A stretch of DNA of 22,305 nt from assembly GCA_040756085.1 (NCBI GenBank), contig JBFMAE010000309.1:1-22305 (forward strand), given 5' to 3'. The translations under genes and the position numbers were made by a program. This document shows, piece after piece, positions 14,783 to 21,181 of this stretch; the first letter of the stretch is position 1, and every line of letters begins with the position of its first letter. This DNA comes from JBFMAE01 sp040756085. Its GTDB lineage: Bacteria; Desulfobacterota; BSN033; UBA1163. The notes under the pieces were generated by a model. It saw only the letters and a list, made by a program, of their open reading frames with translations. It had not been told where the DNA came from and did no database searches.

Positions 14783-16000
14783 TTACGAAATCCATCGCAC
14801 TTCTTTTTTAAATCCTTCCATGACAACGGATTCATAAACTCTTTTCTTATTCATGATCTTAACAGGAAGGAAGATCAAGTTAGCCCTCTTTCCTTCCTCA
14901 ATGCTTCCCATAACTCTTTCCATTCCTAAGGCTTTGGCCCCATCGATCGTTGCCATCTTCAAGACCTCCTCCGGGGAAAGCATCGGATTGAGTCGAGCCA
15001 TCGCCTTCATCTCTTCAGGGATAGATAAATCCTCATTGCTTGCCAGGCTGTCCGTTCCCAGGGCAACCGTCAATCCAGCCTTAAGCAATTTCAAAACAGG
15101 TGGAAACCCTACCCTCAGGTTACGGTTACTATTGGGACAGAGGCAGATCCTAACCCTCCTCTTTTTCAGGATCTCTATATCTTCGTCCGAGAGATGGACA
15201 CAGTGAATACCCAGGGTGTGAGAATTTAAAAAACCTATCCGATCCAGATAGGCCACCGGACTGAGGCCGGAGGGTGTCCAGCCAGTATTCCAGTTCCCTC
15301 TTTCCATAAGAAGGTCCCGAATGGGACCTCTCCCATCTTTAAGGAATTCCAACTCCTCCTTGGATTCGGCTAAATGGATTGAAATAATGGGATAGTTTCT
15401 GTGGGCCCAATGATGAACTTTTTGAAACAAGTGAGGAGAAACCGTATAGGGAGAATGAGCCCCTAAGGTTACAATCGGCCGTTTCAGACCTTTCGATCGT
15501 AAAAGGAGGGATTTTAAAAGCAGCAAATTATTTTTTTGATTGAATCCGAGGGCCTCAAGGAAAACCACAGCCCAGAGGCGGCTCCTTTTCAAAGGGAAAA
15601 TAGACCTCCCCGTGTTTGAGATATCTGCCACTAACCCGGTCCCACTCTTGATAAGCCTCTCTATGCCGTCTCGGAGACCTTTTTGAAGAACCTTTTTATC
15701 CATCCTCTCCTTCTCCCTGATGACAGAGCGAATCCAGTCCACATAACTTCCGTTGAGATTCACCCCTCCCCTCAAACCGGAAAGTTCCAGATGGGTGTGG
15801 GCATTGACCAGAGCCGGAAGAATGACCCCATCCCCATGGTCAATCATGGGGCCATGAAATTCCCTGGCTAAAATCTTCATGGGCCCGACGGCAACGATTT
15901 TCTTTCTGCGAACAGCCACGGCTCCCCCTTCTAAGGGAGCCCGGGTGATGGATAATACCCACCTGGCCTGATGAAGGGTTACCTTATCCAGCTCTGCCAT
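14783..16000 (-). CDS. mqnX: Aminofutalosine deaminase (MqnX-type amidohydrolase)
   Basis: The 405-residue metal-dependent amidohydrolase of the ATZ/TRZ-deaminase type converts 6-amino-6-deoxyfutalosine to futalosine. The full metal and catalytic set is visible: AHTHLELSG (His68, His70), SIHLAES (His209, Glu212), HCVHLS (His266, His269) and LGTDSLASN (Asp317). The C-terminal MGSIEEGKRANLIF is the usual composite-domain strand. The start overlaps the end of the upstream nucleoside phosphorylase-like gene by 22 bp, a sign of coupled expression. Guanine or S-adenosylhomocysteine deaminase would be the alternatives by sequence alone; context with mqnE and mqnC favours MqnX. Its product is a 6-oxopurine nucleoside, which matters for the next enzyme. 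Confidence 0.88.
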   Translation of the reverse strand: MAELDKVTLHQARWVLSITRAPLEGGAVAVRRKKIVAVGPMKILAREFHGPMIDHGDGVILPALVNAHTHLELSGLRGGVNLNGSYVDWIRSVIREKERMDKKVLQKGLRDGIERLIKSGTGLVADISNTGRSIFPLKRSRLWAVVFLEALGFNQKNNLLLLKSLLLRSKGLKRPIVTLGAHSPYTVSPHLFQKVHHWAHRNYPIISIHLAESKEELEFLKDGRGPIRDLLMERGNWNTGWTPSGLSPVAYLDRIGFLNSHTLGIHCVHLSDEDIEILKKRRVRICLCPNSNRNLRVGFPPVLKLLKAGLTVALGTDSLASNEDLSIPEEMKAMARLNPMLSPEEVLKMATIDGAKALGMERVMGSIEEGKRANLIFLPVKIMNKKRVYESVVMEGFKKEVRWIS

Positions 16001-16842
16001 GGTCCGGAGATATCTCCTCTTAACTTATATCGCAGCATAGAATCCTTGCAGGCACAATTTCGCGGTGTCTTCTTAACAGAGGGAATGAGATTTAAAATAA
16101 TTTCCGGAAAGTTTTTCTCGATTCTCTCCACCTTGGGTTTGTCCTCATCGCTCAGGAGCCCTTCAAAGAGAAGACCGGGTTTGAAAGGGACCTCCTTCAC
16201 TCCTTCAGCATAATTGACCACATAGCAGAGGGCTCCGTAGCACATTTCCAACTCTCTGGCCAGAAAGACTTCGGGTACCAGATTCATACCGATCAGGTCG
16301 CCGCCGAAGAGCTTAAATTTTCGAATCTCTGCCCGGGTCTCCAACCGTGGTCCCTGGACACAGACATAGACGCCGTAATCATGACACCGGAAATCTTCAC
16401 CCCTTAACCCCTTGATAAAAACCTCTCTTAACTCTTCACAGAATACGGGATTCTGCCGGATAAAACCAAGACCTTTCCCTTCATAAAAAGTGTAGGGGCC
16501 ATCCTTGGTCTCATCGAGAACATCGTCTGCCACCACCAGATCCCCCGGCTGAAAGTGCACGTTCAAAGCTCCCGGAGCAGACCAGGAGATGATCCTTTCC
16601 ACGCCCAACTCCTTCAAGGCCCAGATGTTTGCCCGGTCATTGACAAAAGGAGCCGATACCTGATAGATTTCTTCCCCATGTCTGGAAAGAACGGCAAAGT
16701 CACAACCATTGTTAGTCAGGATGTGAACCGGGTTCGCCGGACCAAAAGGAGTGTTGAGCTTCCTGGTTTCAATCTCCCCGCAGCCCTTTTCTAAGAAAGC
16801 TTTGTGGGCCCTCACTCGGGCAATAATTGCAATTTCAACCAT
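15979..16842 (-). CDS. MTAP/PNP-family nucleoside phosphorylase-like protein, candidate futalosine nucleosidase
   Basis: The 287-residue protein belongs to the trimeric MTAP/PNP family: NTPFGPANPVH, LSRHGEE (54-56 RHG), ANIWALKELG, SAPGAL, FQPGDLV, VQGPRLETRAEI and IGMNLVPEVFLARE are all recognisable. Key sites differ. The phosphate-binding GGTG loop at the N-terminus is replaced by IIARVRAHKAF, and the phosphate-site Thr of the MTAP motif MTxxPE is Asn187. At the purine-recognition site the MTAP Asp is Asn210 (VVNYAEG), the form seen in 6-oxopurine enzymes. It overlaps mqnX, whose product futalosine carries hypoxanthine, so removal of that base is the likely job (inference). A roughly 27-residue C-terminal tail with CACKD is unusual. 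The ATG has GGAGA nine bases upstream. An ordinary methylthioinosine phosphorylase is the alternative. Confidence 0.8.
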   Translation of the reverse strand: MVEIAIIARVRAHKAFLEKGCGEIETRKLNTPFGPANPVHILTNNGCDFAVLSRHGEEIYQVSAPFVNDRANIWALKELGVERIISWSAPGALNVHFQPGDLVVADDVLDETKDGPYTFYEGKGLGFIRQNPVFCEELREVFIKGLRGEDFRCHDYGVYVCVQGPRLETRAEIRKFKLFGGDLIGMNLVPEVFLARELEMCYGALCYVVNYAEGVKEVPFKPGLLFEGLLSDEDKPKVERIEKNFPEIILNLIPSVKKTPRNCACKDSMLRYKLRGDISGPWQSWIR

Positions 16843-17190
16843 CTTTCAAGTCTCCTTTATTGGATTCTCATCCTGCCAGTTGCAAAAAAACGGATCGGTC
16901 ACTGGCTCCTTTTCTTTTTTGGTTCTTCCGACATTTCCGTGGGTCCTGTCCTTATCCCTCCCCTTTGCTAAAGGGGAGGTTAGGAGGGGTTGCTTTCAGC
17001 GTCAGTGCAGCCAGGATACTTTGTATATCACGAAATACCTCATGGCTATTCTAGCACCGGTTGTACTGTCCGCCGTCCAATTCTACCCGAAGCCTCATCG
17101 TCATAACTCCCCCTCCCCCCTCTTACTCTTAAGAAGGGGGATAACACCCACACAAAAGCCGGAAGAACCTCTTTTTTTGCAACCGGTAGG
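16843..17190. other. Gene-free spacer inside the mqn operon with two facing hairpin repeats
   Basis: This 348-bp stretch holds no credible gene. A perfect 10-bp hairpin, CCTCCCCTTT-GCT-AAAGGGGAGG (16957-16979), is followed by TTAGGAGGGG. A related inverted copy with a 10-bp stem and one bulge lies at 17116-17140. The flanks TTATCCC and GGGGATAA also mirror each other, so the unit is a large imperfect palindrome of the REP/BIME kind. AACCGGTA occurs twice (17181, 17201) at the mqnC end. No U-run follows either hairpin, so read-through to the downstream genes is possible. Confidence 0.6.
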
Positions 17191-18244
17191 TTATGTTAAC
17201 AACCGGTACTCCATATCTCTCTGGGCAGCTTCAAATCCAGCATCGCGAACGAGCCGGATGATCTCTTCTTTTGACAGACGAAAAGAGATTCCTGTGGCGG
17301 CTACCACATTCTCTTCGATCATGGTACTTCCCATGTCATTTGCTCCAAAGTTTAAGGAAACCTGAGCCATCTTTGGTCCCTGAGTGACCCAGGAGGCCTG
17401 GATGTTCTTAACATTGTCTAAAACAATCCTCGAAATCGCCCGCGGTAACTTCTTTGCCTCCAAGCCGGGTATGGCGGGGCTGAAAGGGCCAGGGGATAAA
17501 GGCTGTAAATCCTCCTGTCCGGTCTTGGAGGGTTCTAATCTTGAGGAGATGGTTTACCCGGTCCGCCAGAGACTCCACATGGCCAAACATCATCGTGGCC
17601 GTGGTCTTGAGGCCTAATCCATGGGCCGTTTCCATAACCTCCAACCATTTCTCGCTGCCACATTTTTGAGGTGAGATGAGAGAACGCACTCTATCCACCA
17701 GAATCTCTGCCCCACCCCCTGGAATCGAATCGAGTCCCGCAGAAATCAATCTTCTCAGCACCTCCAAAATGGATAAGCCAGACATCCTGCTCATATGCAT
17801 GATTTCAGGAGGGGAAAATCCATGGATATGGATGGGATGATCTCTTTTGATAAAGCGGAGCATCTCCTCATAAAAATCGAGGGTCAGATCGGGATGAAGT
17901 CCGCCCTGGAGCAGGATCTGAGTTCCACCCAGTCTCAGCGTCTCCTCAATCTTTTGGCCAAGCCTCTCCCTGTCCAGGACATATCCCTCCGGGGAAGATC
18001 TATCCCGATAAAAGGCACAGAACCGGCATCTGGAAATGCAGATATTGGTGTAATTGATATTCCGATCCACGACATAAGTGACCAATCTTTCCGGGTGAAG
18101 TTGGGTTCGTTTGAGATGGGCCCATTCTCCAAGGGTCAGGAGATCCACCTCAAATAAGGCCAAGGCTTCTTCCTCCCCTACCCTCTCACCCCAAAAAACT
18201 TTTTCTTGAATTTTTTTAAGAGGAATGCTTTTTCTTAAGTCCAT
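17191..18244 (-). pseudogene. mqnC: Cyclic dehypoxanthine futalosine synthase, frameshifted
   Basis: This is the radical SAM enzyme that cyclises dehypoxanthinyl futalosine. The N-terminal frame (18244 to 17408) gives 278 residues with the SAM-cluster motif CISRCRFC (Cys69, Cys73, Cys76), then QGGLHPDL and PGGGAEI. It should continue AISRIVLDNVKNIQASW and GANDMGSTMIEEN, but those lie in another frame (down to 17191). The switch falls near 17432-17442, where VTAGD in one frame meets AISR in the other. By comparison with MqnE about five or six residues are also missing, so a deletion of roughly 17-20 bp fits. The ATG overlaps the mqnE stop by one base. The rest looks well preserved, so this is either a recent mutation or an assembly error. 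The intact length would be about 358 residues. Confidence 0.85.
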
Positions 18245-19332
18245 TATTGAATCACATGATACAGGGTATCCCTCTCCACAGGTTCTCTGCCTGCCTCATG
18301 AATGAGTCGGAGCAACTCCTCTCGGGTCAGACCCTGGGCCGTCTCCGCTCCGGCCATATGGACGATCCTCTCTTCAATGACTGTCCCATCGATATCATCG
18401 GCCCCGAAGGAGAGAGAGAGTTGAGCAAGCTTCTGCCCGATCATAATCCAGAAGGCTTTGATGTGAGGGAAATTATCAAGCATCAGACGGGAGATGGCGA
18501 TATTTTTCAAGTCAGAGAAACCTGTGGTGCTAGGAAAATGGTTGAATTCTGTATTTTTTGGATGAAAGGCCAGGGGAATAAAGGCCACGAATCCTCCTGT
18601 TTCATCCTGCACCTCCCTCAATGCCATGAGATGGGCAATCCTTTCCTCATCCGTTTCGATGTGACCATAGAGGATCGTGGCATTGGTGGGAATACCTAAG
18701 CGGTGCGAAGTTTTGGCGACATGGAGCCATCCCTCCGGCGAAAGTTTCCTCGGACAGAGATTCTTCCTGATCCGGGCACTAAACACCTCTGCGCCACCAC
18801 CCGGAAGTGATCCCAATCCAGCCTCTCTTAAATGGAGGAGAGTCTCTTCAATGGAGAGACCGGAGATCTCGGCAAGATGGGCTATTTCAACACAGGTAAA
18901 GGCTTGGAGATAGACCTGAGGTCTGATCTTTTTAATCTCCCGGAGCATATTCAGATAATAGTCAAAGGGCATGTCCGGGTGAATTCCACCTACGATATGG
19001 ATCTCGGTAATGGGCTCATGAAGCCGCTCCCTGACCTTATCCACGATCTCCGGAATGGTCATCTCAAATGCCTCCGGATCTCCCTTATCCTTTCCAAAGG
19101 CACAAAAGCGGCACCGGTTGACACAGATATTGGAATAGTTGATATGTTGATTATACACATAATAGGTCTTATTTCCGTTCTTCCTCTCCCGGACCATATT
19201 GGCCAGAAAACCCAGGACCAGAAGGTGACTGGACTGACATAGTCTCAGGCCGTCCTCAAAGGAAAGCCTCTCCTCAGTCCTGACCTTTTCATAAATATCC
19301 TCCAACCCTGCTTTATGTATTAGCCAATCCAC
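18244..19332 (-). CDS. mqnE: Aminofutalosine synthase (radical SAM)
   Basis: The 362-residue radical SAM enzyme joins SAM and the chorismate-derived enolpyruvyl benzoate to give aminofutalosine, an early step of the futalosine route. The cluster motif CVNRCRFC is present (Cys70, Cys74, Cys77), with IVGGIHPDMP, SLPGGGAEV, ILYGHIE, PLAFHPKNT and the C-terminal FGADDIDGTVIEE. The AFHPKNT and IKAFW segments separate it from its paralogue MqnC (FQPxxT, IQASW). The start is GTG at 19332, supported by a strong AGGAGGT (19345-19339). A 16-bp palindrome lies three bases upstream of that ribosome site. tetR ends 48 bp upstream. The stop codon overlaps the mqnC start. Confidence 0.93.
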   Translation of the reverse strand: MDWLIHKAGLEDIYEKVRTEERLSFEDGLRLCQSSHLLVLGFLANMVRERKNGNKTYYVYNQHINYSNICVNRCRFCAFGKDKGDPEAFEMTIPEIVDKVRERLHEPITEIHIVGGIHPDMPFDYYLNMLREIKKIRPQVYLQAFTCVEIAHLAEISGLSIEETLLHLREAGLGSLPGGGAEVFSARIRKNLCPRKLSPEGWLHVAKTSHRLGIPTNATILYGHIETDEERIAHLMALREVQDETGGFVAFIPLAFHPKNTEFNHFPSTTGFSDLKNIAISRLMLDNFPHIKAFWIMIGQKLAQLSLSFGADDIDGTVIEERIVHMAGAETAQGLTREELLRLIHEAGREPVERDTLYHVIQ

Positions 19333-19348
19333 AGATTAACCTCCTATT

Positions 19349-19364
19349 ATGACCATATGGTCAT
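19349..19364. promoter_or_regulatory. TetR-type operator before mqnE
   Basis: ATGACCATATGGTCAT is a perfect 16-bp palindrome lying three bases upstream of the mqnE Shine-Dalgarno. It differs only in two central bases from the palindrome at the tetR promoter (20062-20077). Repressor bound here would block transcription entering mqnE. Confidence 0.75.
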
Positions 19365-19380
19365 TTAAATTTTAAAAAAT

Positions 19381-20022
19381 TTAGCCAGTGAGTCCCTTCT
19401 TGAGCACCTCGACGATCTCATCGACCCGCTGTTCAATAATCTGCCGATCCATTCGATAGATTTTGACCCCTGAATCTAAAAAGGGAACCGCACAGGCCTG
19501 TAAAAAGCGGTCCATCACGGCATCTAAAAGGAAGACCGCTACCTTCACATCCACATCCTTCCGGATTTCACCTCTCTCTTTTCCCTCGATGAGCAGGGAG
19601 GTAAGGTATTCAGAGGAGAAGAGGCGAATCCTGTGAAGGAGTTCCTGTCGAAAGGGGGCCTCTTTCTCAAACATCATCTTCAGGTAGATGCGGTAAATGG
19701 AGGGATGTCGTTCAATAAAATCAACCCCTGCCAGAAGGGATTTCTTAATCCTCTCAAAGACCGGAGCATCTCTCGTCTCGTTCTTGACCTGTTTCAGGGT
19801 TTTACGGACCAGTTCGACCGCATAATCGAAGATATGAAGGAAGAGGCTCTTCTTGTTTGTGAAATACTGGTAGATGGAGCCTTTGGCAATTCCCAGTTTC
19901 GAGACGATCAGGTTGATGGAGGCTCCTCCGTACCCCTTTTCAGAAAATTCCTCAATGGCCGTCTCTAAAACTCGCTTCTGTTTCTCTTCGGGCAAATTAA
20001 AGAAGGTCTTCTTCGCTTCCAT
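19381..20022 (-). CDS. TetR/AcrR-family transcriptional regulator
   Basis: The 213-residue protein has the N-terminal TetR DNA-binding domain: AIEEFSEKGYGGASI, then the helix-turn-helix SKLGIAKGSIYQYFTNKKSL (41-60). A helical ligand-binding domain fills the rest, with no recognisable ligand signature. The gene is first in the mqn run, 48 bp before mqnE, and is flanked by two almost identical palindromes, so it probably represses itself and the menaquinone genes (inference). The ATG at 20022 has a poor ribosome site but gives the normal family N-terminus. The ligand could be a quinone, an acyl compound or a pathway intermediate; nothing in the sequence decides this. Confidence 0.9.
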   Translation of the reverse strand: MEAKKTFFNLPEEKQKRVLETAIEEFSEKGYGGASINLIVSKLGIAKGSIYQYFTNKKSLFLHIFDYAVELVRKTLKQVKNETRDAPVFERIKKSLLAGVDFIERHPSIYRIYLKMMFEKEAPFRQELLHRIRLFSSEYLTSLLIEGKERGEIRKDVDVKVAVFLLDAVMDRFLQACAVPFLDSGVKIYRMDRQIIEQRVDEIVEVLKKGLTG

Positions 20023-20061
20023 ACAACATTTTAAAAGCTTTTCTCTTCTATGTTCTTTTCT

Positions 20062-20077
20062 ATGACCGCATGGTCAT
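20062..20077. promoter_or_regulatory. TetR-type operator at the tetR promoter
   Basis: ATGACCGCATGGTCAT matches the mqnE-side palindrome at 14 of 16 positions (ATGACC and ATGGTCAT are identical). It begins directly after the -10 box and covers the predicted transcription start, the classical place for autorepression. Confidence 0.75.
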
Positions 20078-20104
20078 ATTATAACGTCAGAAAAACAAAG
20101 TCAA
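20078..20104 (-). promoter_or_regulatory. tetR promoter
   Basis: On the minus strand TTGACT (20104-20099), a short 15-bp spacer, then a perfect TATAAT (20083-20078). The predicted start falls inside the adjoining operator, leaving a leader of about 49 nt. Confidence 0.6.
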
Positions 20105-20114
20105 CCCCTCGACT

Positions 20115-20258
20115 CCCCAGCATAAATGCTGGGGCTTGCTCAGCCTGCCTGCCCTGCCTACCGCAGGCAGGGGTTGACCCTGCACTTCGATAGACTCAGT
20201 GTCCTGAGCCTGCCGATGGAAGCGGCGCTTTACACCCCGTCCTGAAGGGTGGGGCTTG
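20115..20258. repeat. Hairpin cluster resembling IS200/IS605 ends
   Basis: Three hairpins lie in the spacer between tetR and lgt. CCCCAGCAT-AA-ATGCTGGGG (20115-20134) has a perfect 9-bp stem. CCCTGCCT-ACCGC-AGGCAGGG (20152-20172) has an 8-bp stem. A third runs around CCCCGTCCTGAAGGGTGGGG (20235-20254). The first and third are each followed by the direct repeat TGGGGCTTG (20130 and 20250, 120 bp apart). Such CTT-flanked GC hairpins resemble the subterminal ends of IS200/IS605 elements. No TnpA or TnpB gene is present in the window. Confidence 0.45.
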
Positions 20259-20301
20259 GCGCCGCCGAATGGGTCAAGCTCTGAAGAGCATTTCTTAAAA
20301 G

Positions 20302-21075
20302 TTATCGGCTTTTCCTTCTCAAATAGAAAAAGAGGATAATCCCTCCGGCGATCATGAAGGCGGTGAGGACCTGGCCCATGGTAAAGTGGCCAAGGATAAA
20401 TCCAAGGTGGACATCCGGTTCTCTGAAGAACTCCACAAAGAAACGAAATACTCCATAGAGAGAAAGAAAGAGTGCCAGAAGTCCACCGGTGGGAAATTTT
20501 TTATCTTTGATAAGCCAGAGGATTAGAAAAAGGGCCCCTCCCTCCAGCGCACTTTCGTAGAGTTGAGAGGGATGGCGAGGAAGGGGACCTCCTTTGGGAA
20601 AGATCATGCTCCATGGGACCTGGGTCACTCGACCATAGAGTTCTCCGTTGATAAAATTTCCGATTCTCCCCAAACCTAGCCCGATTGGGGCAGTGACAAT
20701 GATGAGGTCAGCAATCTTCCAGAACGACTTTTTATTTTTCCATGAGAAAAGAATCCCCACGAGGAGAACTCCGATTAACCCTCCATGGAACGACATACCA
20801 CCATGCCAGAAGGCAAAGATCTCAAGGGGGTCAGCGAGGTACATCTTCAGGTCATAAAAGAGGACATACCCCAAACGGGCTCCGATAATCAATCCGAGGA
20901 TGAGATAAAAATAGAGATTTTCCACCTCCATTTTAGTAATCCCAAAATCCTTTTTCTTCATCTGATACCGGACGAGCAGATAGGAGGCAAAAAAACCAAA
21001 AACATACATTAACCCATACCAGCCTACTTGAATCGGACCCAGTCTCACCAGGATCGGATCAACATTCACTTTCAT
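20302..21075 (-). CDS. lgt: Prolipoprotein diacylglyceryl transferase
   Basis: The 257-residue inner-membrane enzyme transfers diacylglycerol from phosphatidylglycerol to the lipobox Cys of prolipoproteins. About seven hydrophobic segments are visible. The motifs are HGGMSFHGGL (91-100, with the catalytically important His97), the Lgt signature GRIGNFINGELYGR (136-149; Arg137, Asn140, Glu145) and RHPSQLYE. Length is typical. The ATG at 21075 is preceded by GGAAGGG, and a good promoter lies 33-61 bp upstream. It is transcribed away from the Ycf46-like gene, with tetR downstream on the same strand beyond a repeat-rich spacer. Confidence 0.96.
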   Translation of the reverse strand: MKVNVDPILVRLGPIQVGWYGLMYVFGFFASYLLVRYQMKKKDFGITKMEVENLYFYLILGLIIGARLGYVLFYDLKMYLADPLEIFAFWHGGMSFHGGLIGVLLVGILFSWKNKKSFWKIADLIIVTAPIGLGLGRIGNFINGELYGRVTQVPWSMIFPKGGPLPRHPSQLYESALEGGALFLILWLIKDKKFPTGGLLALFLSLYGVFRFFVEFFREPDVHLGFILGHFTMGQVLTAFMIAGGIILFFYLRRKSR

Positions 21076-21107
21076 AATCCCTTCCTCTCATCCTTTGACT
21101 TATTTTG

Positions 21108-21136
21108 ATTTTATCGGAGAATGAAGAAAGATTCAA
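21108..21136 (-). promoter_or_regulatory. lgt promoter
   Basis: On the minus strand TTGAAT (21136-21131), a 17-bp spacer, then TAAAAT (21113-21108). The predicted leader of about 26 nt contains the lgt Shine-Dalgarno. Confidence 0.6.
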
Positions 21137-21141
21137 GCGAT

Positions 21142-21170
21142 TTGACGTGGAATAAAATTTTCTGTATAAT
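21142..21170 (+). promoter_or_regulatory. Promoter of the Ycf46-like ATPase gene
   Basis: TTGACG (21142-21147), a 17-bp spacer and a perfect TATAAT (21165-21170). Its -35 lies 5 bp from the -35 of lgt on the other strand. The predicted start near 21177 is only about five bases before the ATG at 21182. Confidence 0.7.
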
Positions 21171-21181
21171 TTTAAAAATCT

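Noticed and set aside
14719..14835. Longer UbiD/MqnL start at 14835
   Set aside because: The extension runs into the mqnX coding end and is not part of the UbiD fold.
16751..17365. 204-residue plus-strand open frame across the mqn spacer
   Set aside because: It runs antisense to the phosphorylase-like gene and mqnC and through repeats, and its sequence resembles no protein family.
17408..17463. Programmed frameshift in mqnC
   Set aside because: A GGAGG-like sequence lies nearby, but residues conserved in the family are also missing at the junction, which slippage alone would not explain. The stop is TAA, so selenocysteine read-through is also excluded.
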